Origin: an uncultured Flavobacteriaceae bacterium
Lineage (GTDB): Bacteria > Bacteroidota > Bacteroidia > Flavobacteriales > Flavobacteriaceae
Reading direction: 5' to 3'
DNA length: 64,000 bases
NCBI GenBank assembly: GCA_943787295.1
Contig: CALSLW010000003.1
Location: 1-64,000 of the forward strand
Shown: piece after piece, positions 31,923 through 41,116 of the stretch
Numbering within the stretch: position 1 is the first letter of the stretch
How the letters are laid out: each line of letters begins with the position of its first letter
Made by a program: the position numbers and the translations under genes
Notes under the pieces: generated by a model
The model's database searches: none
Seen by the model: only the letters and a program-made list of their open reading frames with translations
What the model was told of the DNA's origin: nothing

Positions 31923-32564
31923 AGCCCACTTTTTCCCGCCGGTAGCTTCTTGCAAGTCAACGCAGCCTTTTTGTTGCCCAGGAACTGGAGCATAGGCAAG
32001 ATGTTCTGTAGCGATAATAGCATTTCCTTCAAAGGCGCGAACCGCTAAAGATCTCAGGTTGAATAAATAGCTTTGACACACTCCCTCAATTGGTGGAGCA
32101 CCAGCAGTGCCATCTTCTAGCCCAGCTAAATAATCGTTATAAGCTTTACCTCTTGTGGCTAAGTCTTTTGGGGTTGCACGTAAAAATTTGTTCAATTGTA
32201 CATCGATGTCCTCTGCAGTAAGATCGGCAGCATTGTCTTTTCCAGCGGCAGCTTGTACTACCCCCGCAAAAATTCCCGTTGCCATTGTGGCAAATTTTTG
32301 CTCTTCTGGACTAGTCACTTTTGCTAGATATGCGTCGATAAATTGAATTAAGTTTAAATCACTTGCTCCAGGAACAGTTGCAGTAGTGGGTAGCATTACA
32401 TCGATAATTTTAGTTACAAAACTCGCATCTTCTTGAGACAATAGTGAGGGGCCCCAACCTGCTTCTGTTGTTTGACAACTTTGCAATAAGCTGGCTACAG
32501 TAGGAGTTAAAGTAAGTGCTCCAAATGAGAGTCCTATATTCTTTAAAGCGGTTCTTCTTTGCAT
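31917..32564 (-). CDS. Gluconate 2-dehydrogenase subunit 3-like protein (small subunit of GMC dehydrogenase)
   Basis: MQRRTALKNIGLSFGAL resembles a twin-arginine signal, so the protein is exported folded, probably carrying the large subunit along. The mature part matches the gluconate_2-dh3 family, the small partner subunit of membrane-linked sugar dehydrogenases. A Cys in LLQSCQT could allow lipidation. At 215 residues the length is standard. It lies 11 nt after the GMC gene. The same partner pair occurs in glucoside 3-dehydrogenases and gluconate dehydrogenases. Confidence 0.85.
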   Translation of the reverse strand: MQRRTALKNIGLSFGALTLTPTVASLLQSCQTTEAGWGPSLLSQEDASFVTKIIDVMLPTTATVPGASDLNLIQFIDAYLAKVTSPEEQKFATMATGIFAGVVQAAAGKDNAADLTAEDIDVQLNKFLRATPKDLATRGKAYNDYLAGLEDGTAGAPPIEGVCQSYLFNLRSLAVRAFEGNAIIATEHLAYAPVPGQQKGCVDLQEATGGKKWAL

Positions 32565-32575
32565 AATATTTTACT

Positions 32576-34282
32576 TTACAGATTGTTCTTTTTTAATTCT
32601 TCAACGGCAAAGTTTACTGCACGAGCAGTAAGGGCCATATAGGTTAAGGAAGGGTTTACATTTCCAGCAGAAGTCATACAAGCACCATCTGTTACAAAGA
32701 CATTAGGCACTTCGTGTAACTGGTTATTCTTGTTCAGGACAGAGGTTTTAGGATCACGTCCCATTCTAGCGGTTCCCATTTCGTGAATTCCTAACCCTAG
32801 ATGATATTCATTGTCATAGCCTTGAACATTTTTAAATCCGGCTTCTTCTAGCATTTTGACCGCTTGCTCTTTCATGTCTTTTCGCATGGCGAGTTCGTTG
32901 TCTTTAATATCAGCATCAAAAGTAACGGTAGGTAATCCCCACTCGTCTAACTTTTCATAATCCAAATACATTCGATTTTCGTGATATGGCAATACTTCGC
33001 CAAAACCGTTTAATCCCATATTCCATCCACCTGGATTCATTAAGGCTTCTTTAAATTCTGGGCCATAGGCCATTTCTTTGACGTTTTCTGTCCAAGAGCC
33101 GCGACCACCGCCACCTTGATACCCATAACCGCGTAAGAAATCTTTACGTTCAGTATCACCACCGATATTTCTAAATCGCGGGATATAGATTCCATTGGGT
33201 CTTCTTCCAGTAAAGTATTTATCGTCGAATCCATCAAATTCTCCATAAGCACCAACTTGGAAGTGGTGATCCATGATATTGTGACCTAGTTCTCCAGAAG
33301 CATTCCCCATCCCGTTCGGGAAATGTTCAGATTTAGATTGTAATAGGATAGAGGTAGAGGCAACTGCGGAGGCGCATAAGAAAACAACTTTGGCGTTAAA
33401 CACCATGCTTTCTTTAGTTTCTGTATCAATCACCCGAACGCCAGAGGCCTTCTTCGTTTCAGCATCATAGATTACCTCATGTACGATAGAATTTGGACGT
33501 AAAGTCATATTTCCCGTCGCTTCTGCCATCGGCAAAGTAGAAGAATTACTACTAAAATATCCCCCAAAAGGGCATCCTCTCATACAGCGATTTCTGTATT
33601 GACAATTAATTCTACCGGCTCCGGGTTTTGTTCCCTCGGTGATATGAGCAACTCGACCGATGGTTAACACCCGATCGGTGTATTTTTCTGCAATGGATTC
33701 TTTTAAGTGATCTTCAACACAGGTTAATTCCATTGGTTTAAGGTACTCTCCATCAGGAAAGTGATCTAGGCCTAATAACTCTCCAGAAATCCCGGCGTGT
33801 AGTTCAACATAAGAATACCATGGGGCAATGTCTTCGTAACGAATAGGCCAATCGACTGCAACGCCATCTTTTAAATTAGCTTCAAAGTCAAAATTACTCA
33901 AACGGTAGCTTTGTCTTCCCCACATAATTGAACGCCCGCCTACATGATAACCACGACACCAATCAAATTGTTTGTCCTCATTATAAGGATGCTTAATGTC
34001 ATCGACAAAAAAGTGTTTTGATCCCTCTCTAGTAGTGTAGCCTGTTCTACTTTGTTTGGGTTGTCTTTCTTTTGTCTCGTTAGTAATTACATTTCCGTGG
34101 GGGAACTCCCATGGATCTTTATTCATGGTAGGATAGTCTTCGATGTGTTTGACCATTCTACCCCGTTCTAGGACCAATGTTTTTAGTCCTTTCTCTGTTA
34201 ACTCTTTAGCAGCCCAACCGCCACTTATACCGGTCCCTACAACGATAGCGTCATACTGGGTTTCAAAATTAGCATTGCTCAT
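32576..34282 (-). CDS. GMC-family FAD oxidoreductase (sugar/glucoside dehydrogenase large subunit)
   Basis: The FAD-binding AIVVGTGISGGWAAKEL starts near residue 12. HEMGTARMG and GNVNPSLT near the C-terminus hold the catalytic His and Asn of GMC enzymes. RCMRGCPFGGYFSSNS is a cysteine-containing block seen in dehydrogenase-type members. At 568 residues (ATG 34282; the track's ATG at 34318 adds 12 residues) it is full length. It lacks its own signal and is probably exported with the small subunit. Candidate activity is oxidation of sugars or glycosides, at C3 if the neighbouring genes are a guide. Confidence 0.87.
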   Translation of the reverse strand: MSNANFETQYDAIVVGTGISGGWAAKELTEKGLKTLVLERGRMVKHIEDYPTMNKDPWEFPHGNVITNETKERQPKQSRTGYTTREGSKHFFVDDIKHPYNEDKQFDWCRGYHVGGRSIMWGRQSYRLSNFDFEANLKDGVAVDWPIRYEDIAPWYSYVELHAGISGELLGLDHFPDGEYLKPMELTCVEDHLKESIAEKYTDRVLTIGRVAHITEGTKPGAGRINCQYRNRCMRGCPFGGYFSSNSSTLPMAEATGNMTLRPNSIVHEVIYDAETKKASGVRVIDTETKESMVFNAKVVFLCASAVASTSILLQSKSEHFPNGMGNASGELGHNIMDHHFQVGAYGEFDGFDDKYFTGRRPNGIYIPRFRNIGGDTERKDFLRGYGYQGGGGRGSWTENVKEMAYGPEFKEALMNPGGWNMGLNGFGEVLPYHENRMYLDYEKLDEWGLPTVTFDADIKDNELAMRKDMKEQAVKMLEEAGFKNVQGYDNEYHLGLGIHEMGTARMGRDPKTSVLNKNNQLHEVPNVFVTDGACMTSAGNVNPSLTYMALTARAVNFAVEELKKNNL

Positions 34283-34466
34283 TATTTGGGTAATTTTATT
34301 CTTTCTAAAATAGGACATAGAATTGAGCTTTCCTCAAAAAACCACTTTATTTATCATTAAATATCAATTAATAACGTTTTCGTTTGAATAAATAATAAAC
34401 TCCAATCGCATTCATCTTGAGTTCTTTTAAGTATTATTACATTGTTTTAATTAAATTAACTTACTT

Positions 34467-35447
34467 ATGAAACGCAGAAAATTTATTCAAAATAGCTTAG
34501 CTCTAAGCATTGGAGCAACAGCAATAGGATCGCTATCAGCCCAAACATTAGTAGGGAACTATTTCAGCCCAAATCTCTCTGCTTCACCTTTTTTTAAACT
34601 CTCTCTAGCGCAGTGGTCTTTACACAAAGCCATTCAAGAAGGAGAACTAAACCCCTATGATTTTGCTGCTAAAGCAAAAGAATTAGGTTTTGAAGGAATT
34701 GAATATGTTAATCAGTTGTACAAAGATGTTACAGAAGCCAAAAACAAAAACGCTGCATTAAAACAATTTATCGCCCAGTCAAATACAAAAGCAATAGAAC
34801 ACGGGGTAGAAAATGTGTTGATAATGATTGATGGGGAAGGAGACCTTGCAGTGCCTACTATAAGCAAACGTAACAAAGCCATTGAAAATCACAAAACATG
34901 GGTAGAGGTCGCAGCGGCTATGGGCTGCCATTCTATTCGCATTAATCTTTTTGGAGAGCGCAACCCACAGGCGTGGAAAGCTCAATCTGCAGAAAGTATG
35001 CGCAAGTTAGGGGAATTCGCTGCTCCTTATAAGGTCAATATTATTGTAGAAAATCACGGATATCTTTCTTCTAATGCTTCTCTAGTGATGGAAATGTTAG
35101 ACGAAGTCAATCAAGCCAACTGTGGTACCCTGCCTGACTTTGGCAATTTTTGCCTAGAAAGAGAAAATGGTGAACGCTGGGGGGCTAAATGCGTGAAAGA
35201 ATACGACCGCTATAAAGGGGTAGAAGAATTAATGCCCCGCGCTTTTGCCGTTAGTGCAAAATCCCATGATTTTGATGCGCAAGGCAATGAAACTCACACC
35301 GACTATTTACCCATGTTAAAGCTGGTTAAATCTGCTGGATATACTGGCTTTATCGGGGTAGAATATGAAGGGGAAGTCCTGTCTGAAATTGATGGTATAC
35401 TCGCGACAAAAAACTTATTGCTAGAAAAAGGAAAACATATCGTTTAA
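34467..35447 (+). CDS. Exported TIM-barrel sugar isomerase/epimerase-like protein
   Basis: A twin-arginine-like signal MKRRKFIQNSLALSIG precedes an AP_endonuc_2/xylose-isomerase-like barrel of about 290 residues. LAQWSLHKAI begins the barrel, and ENHGY, LPDFGNF and GVEYEGEV carry the likely metal ligands. Related exported proteins act in 3-keto-glycoside breakdown or as hydroxypyruvate isomerase-like enzymes. It is the first gene of a five-gene plus-strand run and is divergent from the GMC gene. The exact reaction is not assigned. Confidence 0.82.
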   Translation: MKRRKFIQNSLALSIGATAIGSLSAQTLVGNYFSPNLSASPFFKLSLAQWSLHKAIQEGELNPYDFAAKAKELGFEGIEYVNQLYKDVTEAKNKNAALKQFIAQSNTKAIEHGVENVLIMIDGEGDLAVPTISKRNKAIENHKTWVEVAAAMGCHSIRINLFGERNPQAWKAQSAESMRKLGEFAAPYKVNIIVENHGYLSSNASLVMEMLDEVNQANCGTLPDFGNFCLERENGERWGAKCVKEYDRYKGVEELMPRAFAVSAKSHDFDAQGNETHTDYLPMLKLVKSAGYTGFIGVEYEGEVLSEIDGILATKNLLLEKGKHIV

Positions 35448-35466
35448 TCAATCTCATAAACTAAAA

Positions 35467-36696
35467 ATGAATTCAACGACTAAATTTCAATTATCCTTTA
35501 TGATGTTCCTCCAATTTTTTATTTGGGGAGGGTGGTTTGTCACCTTGGGAACTTTTTTAGGAAACAATCTAGGGGCTAGTGGTGCAGAAACAGCCATGGC
35601 TTTTTCTACCCAATCATGGGGAGCGATTATCGCTCCGCTTTTTATTGGATTAATCGCCGATCGCTATTTTAACGCAGAACGGATCTTAGGCGTATTACAC
35701 CTTATTGGGGGTGGCTTGATGTATCTCATGTCACAAGCAGGAAATTTCGATACTTTTTATCCTTATGTTTTTGGTTATATGATAGTTTATATGCCAACTT
35801 TAGCTTTAGTTAATTCTGTCTCCTTTAATCAAATGAAAGATCCCGCTAAAGAGTTTTCTTTGATTCGTGTCTTTGGGACTATTGGATGGATCGTCGCTGG
35901 ATTAGTGATTAGTTACCTTAGTTGGGATTCCTTAGAAGCGATTGCTGCAGGAGCATTAGCTAACACCTTTCTAATGGTGTCTGGTGCTTCATTTATATTA
36001 GGACTTTTTAGCTTTACGCTACCTAAAACCCCTCCATCAAATACAGGAGCTGAAGCTTTGTCAATCGGTCATGTTTTGGGCTTTGACGCTTTAAAACTTT
36101 TGAAAGACCGCAACTTCTTAATGTTCTTTATTACTTCTATTTTAATCTGTATCCCTTTGGCTTTTTATTACCAGCAAGCCAATCCTTTTCTAGTAGAATT
36201 AGGTATGGAAAACCCTACCGGGAAAATGACCTTAGGACAAATTAGTGAGGTATTATTCATGTTACTTCTTCCGGTTTTCTTTAAAAAATTTGGTTTCAAA
36301 AAAACAATTCTAGTTGGAATGCTTGCCTGGGCAGTACGCTATACTTTGTTTGCCTATGGAAATACGGGAGAATTGACTTTTATGTTAATCATGGGGATTG
36401 CACTCCACGGGATATGTTATGACTTCTTTTTTGTTTCAGGGCAAATTTATACTGACTTTAAAGCTGGGGAAAAAATAAAAAGCGCCGCACAAGGCTTGAT
36501 TACTTTAGCCACTTATGGGGTAGGAATGCTCGTGGGCTTTTGGGTAGCAGGCAAAATCTCTGATACTTATTTACTTGATAACGGGTCCCACAATTGGGAA
36601 ATGATTTGGATACTTCCTGCTGCTTTTGCTATTGGAGTACTCGTATTATTTATGCTTATCTTTAAAGAAGAAAAAATAGAAATTCAAGAAGAATAA
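35467..36696 (+). CDS. MFS permease, nucleoside/sugar:H+ symporter family
   Basis: Twelve hydrophobic segments fill the 409 residues. The N-terminal FQLSFMMFLQFFIWGGWFVTLGTFL and PLFIGLIADRYF resemble the NupG/XapB nucleoside permease family, which is often annotated as nucleoside permease in Bacteroidetes. In this cluster, with sugar oxidoreductases and isomerases, a sugar or keto-sugar substrate is more likely than nucleosides. It lies 19 nt after the isomerase-like gene and 1 nt before the Gfo/Idh gene. Confidence 0.83.
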   Translation: MNSTTKFQLSFMMFLQFFIWGGWFVTLGTFLGNNLGASGAETAMAFSTQSWGAIIAPLFIGLIADRYFNAERILGVLHLIGGGLMYLMSQAGNFDTFYPYVFGYMIVYMPTLALVNSVSFNQMKDPAKEFSLIRVFGTIGWIVAGLVISYLSWDSLEAIAAGALANTFLMVSGASFILGLFSFTLPKTPPSNTGAEALSIGHVLGFDALKLLKDRNFLMFFITSILICIPLAFYYQQANPFLVELGMENPTGKMTLGQISEVLFMLLLPVFFKKFGFKKTILVGMLAWAVRYTLFAYGNTGELTFMLIMGIALHGICYDFFFVSGQIYTDFKAGEKIKSAAQGLITLATYGVGMLVGFWVAGKISDTYLLDNGSHNWEMIWILPAAFAIGVLVLFMLIFKEEKIEIQEE

Positions 36697-36697
36697 A

Positions 36698-37831
36698 TTG
36701 AGTCATAAAATACGTTTAGGAATTTTAGGAGGAGGTGGCGATTCTCTTATTGGCGCTGTTCACCGCATCGCCTCGAGTATGTTTGATCGCTATCAAATTA
36801 CAGCGGGATGTTTTAATCCTAATCCATCAGAAAACAAGGAGTTTGGAGCACATATTGGGCTGCCGTTAAATCGGGTTTACGATAGCTTTGAAGATTTGGT
36901 TGAAGCAGAGATGCGGCTTCCTCAAGAGGAACGCGTTGAGGTAGTTTCTGTTCTAACCCCTAATTTTCTTCACTTTCCAATGGCCAAAAAGTTATTGGAA
37001 AATGGCTTTAATGTTATCTGTGAAAAACCTTTAACCACTACCCATGGAGAAGCCCTAGAATTAGAGGCCATTCAAAAAAAGCAACAAGTTGTTTTTGCTG
37101 TTACCTATACTTATACGGGCTATCCCATGATTCGTCAAATGAAGCAAATGATTGCCGAGGGCGTAATTGGAGACGTACAAAAGGTCGATTTACAATACTA
37201 TCAAGGCTGGATCAATCCCTTTATGCATCAGCCAGATTTAAGAAAATCTATCTGGCGTCTAGATCCTGAAAAAGGAGGATTAAGCTGCTGCATAGGGGAT
37301 ATAGGCACCCACGCTTTTGACATGTTAGAATATGTCACTGGGATGCGGGTAAAGCAATTATTAGCCGACCTCAATTACCGCTATCCAGATAACCAAATGG
37401 ATGTTGACGGAACCATCTTAGTTCGTTTTTCTGATTATTGCAAAGGGGTTTTAAGGGCCTCACAAATCGCCACCGGAGAAGAAAACAACTTTACCGTTCA
37501 AATCTATGGACATAAAGGAAGCTTAAAATGGGGGCAAGAAAACCCCAATTATCTTACCTATTTACAAGAGGGAAAACCCATGCAGGTTTTAAAGCCTGGT
37601 CATGATTTCCACAGTACATTTGCGCAAGAAGCCACAAAACTACCTCCTGGACATCCAGAAGGACTTTTTGATGCCATGGGTAATATCTATAATGGCGTTG
37701 CCAAAGCGATACGCGGTGAAGCATTTATTCACGGCGCTTTTCCAGAGATGGAAGAAGGTGTTCGCGGGATGCTATTTATTGAAAAAGTAGTAGAATCACA
37801 CCAAAACGGCAACGTTTGGGTGAATTTATAA
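36698..37831 (+). CDS. Gfo/Idh/MocA-family oxidoreductase
   Basis: NAD(P)-dependent sugar oxidoreductase. The Rossmann start is LGILGGGGDSLIGAVH and the typical NADP-loop block is CEKPLTTT. KGGLSCCIGDIGTHAFDMLEY provides the conserved catalytic-region Asp/His. The first codon is TTG at 36698, 1 nt after the permease stop, with no in-frame ATG close by. Length is 377. Likely substrates are hexoses or 3-keto sugars produced by the cluster. Confidence 0.87.
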   Translation: MSHKIRLGILGGGGDSLIGAVHRIASSMFDRYQITAGCFNPNPSENKEFGAHIGLPLNRVYDSFEDLVEAEMRLPQEERVEVVSVLTPNFLHFPMAKKLLENGFNVICEKPLTTTHGEALELEAIQKKQQVVFAVTYTYTGYPMIRQMKQMIAEGVIGDVQKVDLQYYQGWINPFMHQPDLRKSIWRLDPEKGGLSCCIGDIGTHAFDMLEYVTGMRVKQLLADLNYRYPDNQMDVDGTILVRFSDYCKGVLRASQIATGEENNFTVQIYGHKGSLKWGQENPNYLTYLQEGKPMQVLKPGHDFHSTFAQEATKLPPGHPEGLFDAMGNIYNGVAKAIRGEAFIHGAFPEMEEGVRGMLFIEKVVESHQNGNVWVNL

Positions 37832-37843
37832 AAACAGGAACAA

Positions 37844-38896
37844 TTGAAAACGATTAAAGGACCCGCCGTTTTTCTGGCACAGTTTATCGATCAAAAAGCA
37901 CCGTTCAACAGTTTGGAAGGACTTTGTCAATGGGCCGCAGATTTGGGCTACAAAGGCATACAAATCCCCACCCTCGATAAATGGTTGATCGACCTTGATA
38001 CTGCTGCAGAAAGTCAAACCTATTGTGATGAGTTAAAAGGAAAAGTCAACTCCTATGGCTTAGAAATCACAGAATTGTCTACCCACTTACAAGGGCAGTT
38101 GGTGGCAGTACATCCAGCTTATGACAAGATGTTCGACAACTTTGCGCCAGAGGCTGTGAAAAATAATCCTAAAGCAAGAACAGACTGGGCGGTGGACCAA
38201 GTCAAAAAAGCCGGGATCGCCAGTCGCAGATTGGGAATTAGTGCTCACGCGACCTTTTCAGGATCTTTACTTTGGCCATACTGGCACCCATGGCCACAAC
38301 AACCCGATGGACTCATTGATCTGGGCTTTAAAGAACTCGCGAATCGCTGGCTGCCCATCCTTGATGTCTTTGATGAAAATGGGGTAGATGCTTGCTATGA
38401 AATTCACCCCGGAGAAGATCTGCACGATGGCGAAACCTTTGAACGCTTTTTAGCTGCCACAGGAAACCACAAACGTGCGAATATATTATATGACCCCAGT
38501 CACTTTGTTTTACAACAACTTGACTATATCACTTATATCGACCATTACCACGAGTTTATCAAAGCCTTCCATGTCAAGGATTCTGAATTTAAACCCAATG
38601 GGAAAAAAGGGGCCTTTGGTGGATACGGTGACTGGCGAAATCGCGCAGGACGCTATCGCTCTCCTGGCGACGGACAAATCGATTTTAAAACTATTTTTAC
38701 AAAATTAACAGAATACGGTTGTGATGTGTGGGCAGTAATGGAGTGGGAATGCTGCATTAAAAGCCCAGAGCAAGGCGCTAGTGAAGGTGCTGCTTTTATC
38801 AAAAACCATATCATTGAAGCGACTGAAAAAACCTTCGATGACTTTGCAGGGGGTGATATTGACCAAGCCCATTTAAAAGATATTTTAAACATATAA
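37844..38896 (+). CDS. Cytoplasmic TIM-barrel sugar isomerase/epimerase-like protein
   Basis: An AP_endonuc_2-type barrel without signal peptide, 350 residues. ACYEIHPGEDLHDG, LYDPSHF, FHVKDSEF and VMEWEC carry the Glu, Asp and His residues expected of the divalent-metal site. The start is TTG at 37844, 12 nt after the Gfo/Idh gene. Partnership of a Gfo/Idh oxidoreductase with such a barrel is common in inositol and keto-sugar pathways. It is a second, intracellular counterpart to the exported barrel encoded at 34467. Confidence 0.82.
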   Translation: MKTIKGPAVFLAQFIDQKAPFNSLEGLCQWAADLGYKGIQIPTLDKWLIDLDTAAESQTYCDELKGKVNSYGLEITELSTHLQGQLVAVHPAYDKMFDNFAPEAVKNNPKARTDWAVDQVKKAGIASRRLGISAHATFSGSLLWPYWHPWPQQPDGLIDLGFKELANRWLPILDVFDENGVDACYEIHPGEDLHDGETFERFLAATGNHKRANILYDPSHFVLQQLDYITYIDHYHEFIKAFHVKDSEFKPNGKKGAFGGYGDWRNRAGRYRSPGDGQIDFKTIFTKLTEYGCDVWAVMEWECCIKSPEQGASEGAAFIKNHIIEATEKTFDDFAGGDIDQAHLKDILNI

Positions 38897-38900
38897 TATC

Positions 38901-39656
38901 ATGAAAAAACAACTACTGTTTCTTGCAGGAATAATTATTTTAAGTTCTTGCCAAAACCTTAACCAAAAGAAAAAAACACAGGAAGAAAAGCCTGCTGTAG
39001 AAGAAAAAACCACTGTTCAAGAAGAATGGATTTCACTATTCGATGGTGAAACACTTAATGGCTGGCATCAGTATAACGGTGACAAAATAGGAGAAGAGTG
39101 GAGCGTTGCAGATGGCGTTTTAACCTTTGACCCTAAAGAAGATAGAAAATGGGGCGATGGAGGTAAAAACATCGTGACCGATCAAAGCTTTACCAGCTTT
39201 GTCCTTTCTATCGAATGGAATGTTTCAGAAGTAGGAAATAGCGGGATTTTCTGGGGTGTACAAGAAGGAGAAGAATTTGGCGAGCCTTACATTACTGGTC
39301 CAGAAATTCAAATCTTAGATAACGAACGTCACCCCGACGCTAAAGCCAATCCAAAATTTCATCAAGCCGGCGCGCTCTATGATTTAGTGCAACCCACCGC
39401 AGATGTATGCAATCCAGCGGGAGAATGGAACCACGTTTTACTAACGGTTGATCACAACGCAAATAAAGGGAATGTTGTTTTTAACGGGACAGAAATCGTT
39501 CGTTTTCCTCTTAGTGGAGAAGCTTGGGACGAGCTTGTCAACAACAGTAAATTTAAAGGATGGAAAGGTTTTGGAGCTTTCAAAACAGGAAAAATAGGAT
39601 TGCAAGATCACGATGATAAAGTCTCCTTTAGAAACATTAAAATAAAAGAATTATAA
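38901..39656 (+). CDS. DUF1080 (3-keto-disaccharide hydrolase family) lipoprotein
   Basis: A lipoprotein signal (ILSSCQN) and a Lys/Glu-rich linker precede a concanavalin-like DUF1080 domain of about 200 residues. WISLFDGETLNGWH is the family opening, GNSGIFWGVQ and GPEIQILDNERHPDA its central blocks, and VSFRNIKIKEL its end. The family is linked to hydrolysis or lyase cleavage of 3-keto-disaccharides outside the cytoplasm. It closes the sugar operon, with yicC only 9 nt downstream. Together with the GMC dehydrogenase it is the strongest pointer to a 3-keto-glycoside pathway. Confidence 0.88.
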   Translation: MKKQLLFLAGIIILSSCQNLNQKKKTQEEKPAVEEKTTVQEEWISLFDGETLNGWHQYNGDKIGEEWSVADGVLTFDPKEDRKWGDGGKNIVTDQSFTSFVLSIEWNVSEVGNSGIFWGVQEGEEFGEPYITGPEIQILDNERHPDAKANPKFHQAGALYDLVQPTADVCNPAGEWNHVLLTVDHNANKGNVVFNGTEIVRFPLSGEAWDELVNNSKFKGWKGFGAFKTGKIGLQDHDDKVSFRNIKIKEL

Positions 39657-39665
39657 AATAAAGAA

Positions 39666-40523
39666 ATGATAGTATCCATGACGGGTTTTGGGAAAGGTGA
39701 AACTCAATTTCAACACAAAAAAATCACCATAGAATTAAGAACACTTAACAGTAAAAATATTGATCTTAACTTTAGAACACCCCATTGCTACAGAGAACTA
39801 GAGCCTCAATTGAGGAATCAAATTAACAAGCAATTGACCCGTGGAAAAATTGATGTATCAATCTTTGTCGACAACTCTGGAAATGAAAATTCTAGTGTAC
39901 TCAATAAAGAGGTTGTTCAAAACTATCTCCAGCAACTAAAAGAAATCCACAGTGGTGACACAACCGAATTACTCAAAATAGCGGTGCGTTTACCAGATAC
40001 TCTAAAAACAGAAAAAGAAGCCTTAAGCGAGGCGGAAAAAGAAACTTTACTCGCCCTATTTTCTTCCACCCTGGGCAAAGTCAATCAGCACCGTCAAGAC
40101 GAGGGAAAGGCCTTAGCGGTAGATTTTGATAAACGTCTAACCAATCTAGCGCAACTGCTAGAAGACGCGATAGAGATTGATCCAGAACGCAAAGCTAAAG
40201 TCACCGAAAAACTTAACACTGCTCTTGAACAGTTAGCCATTGAAGTAGATCAAAACAGACTTGAGCAAGAGTTGATTTATTATCTCGAAAAATATGATAT
40301 CACCGAAGAAAAAGTGCGTTTAGCCAATCATATAGCCTACTTTAAAGAGATCATGGCGCAAGATCAAGCCAATGGGAAAAAATTAGGTTTTATCGCACAA
40401 GAAATGGGTCGAGAAATCAACACCATTGGATCTAAAGCTAATCATGCAGGTTTGCAAAAGATTGTCGTTCAAATGAAAGACGAATTAGAAAAAATCAAAG
40501 AGCAATTACTTAACGTTTTATAA
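39666..40523 (+). CDS. yicC: YicC/YloC family endoribonuclease
   Basis: MIVSMTGFGKGE and the C-terminal MGREINTIGSKANH block are diagnostic of YicC, an endoribonuclease linked to RNA turnover. At 285 residues it is full length. gmk follows 2 nt later, the conserved pairing. It starts 9 nt after the DUF1080 gene, so part of its transcription may come from the sugar operon. Confidence 0.94.
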   Translation: MIVSMTGFGKGETQFQHKKITIELRTLNSKNIDLNFRTPHCYRELEPQLRNQINKQLTRGKIDVSIFVDNSGNENSSVLNKEVVQNYLQQLKEIHSGDTTELLKIAVRLPDTLKTEKEALSEAEKETLLALFSSTLGKVNQHRQDEGKALAVDFDKRLTNLAQLLEDAIEIDPERKAKVTEKLNTALEQLAIEVDQNRLEQELIYYLEKYDITEEKVRLANHIAYFKEIMAQDQANGKKLGFIAQEMGREINTIGSKANHAGLQKIVVQMKDELEKIKEQLLNVL

Positions 40524-40525
40524 AA

Positions 40526-41095
40526 ATGGAAACCGGAAAACTGTTTGTATTTTCAGCTCCATCTGGGAGTGGAAAAACCACCTTAGTTCGCCATTTACTG
40601 CTGCAAAATCTTCCTTTAGGCTTCTCCATTTCTGCTACTTCTCGTCCTCCTCGCGGAGAAGAAAAAGACGGAGAAGATTATTATTTTTTAAGTGAAGAAG
40701 AGTTTCGCCAAAAGATTGAAGAAGACGCATTCATCGAATATGAAGAAGTCTATAAAGGTGCTTTTTATGGGACCTTGCGGTCTGAAGTAGAGCGGCTCTG
40801 GGCAAATGGTAAAAACGTTTTATTCGACATTGATGTCATCGGGGGGCTTAATGTAAAAGAACAGTACCCCGAAGAAACCTTAGCGGTCTTTGTACAACCC
40901 CCTTCTTTAGAAGAATTAGAAAAACGCTTGCGACAACGCAATACAGAGACAGAAGAGAAAATTCAACAGCGCCTTGACAAGTCGGCTACAGAATTAATCT
41001 ATTCACAAGATTTTGATGTGATTCTAGTCAACGATAATCTTGCTAAAGCAAAACAAGAAGTCGTTCGTTTAGTAAAAGAATTCTTGCGTTCTTAA
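40526..41095 (+). CDS. gmk: Guanylate kinase
   Basis: It phosphorylates GMP to GDP with ATP. The P-loop APSGSGKTT lies at about residues 10-18. ISATSRPPRGEEKDGEDYYF and FIEYEEVYKGAFYGT bind GMP. The 189-residue length is standard. It is in an operon with yicC; nadD follows but has its own promoter box. Confidence 0.97.
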   Translation: METGKLFVFSAPSGSGKTTLVRHLLLQNLPLGFSISATSRPPRGEEKDGEDYYFLSEEEFRQKIEEDAFIEYEEVYKGAFYGTLRSEVERLWANGKNVLFDIDVIGGLNVKEQYPEETLAVFVQPPSLEELEKRLRQRNTETEEKIQQRLDKSATELIYSQDFDVILVNDNLAKAKQEVVRLVKEFLRS

Positions 41096-41104
41096 GCAAT
41101 TCGC

Positions 41105-41112
41105 TACCTTTG
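41105..41112 (+). promoter_or_regulatory. -7 box of nadD
   Basis: TACCTTTG matches TAnnTTTG and ends 4 nt before the nadD ATG, so a transcript from it would have almost no leader. Confidence 0.5.
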
Positions 41113-41116
41113 CAAC

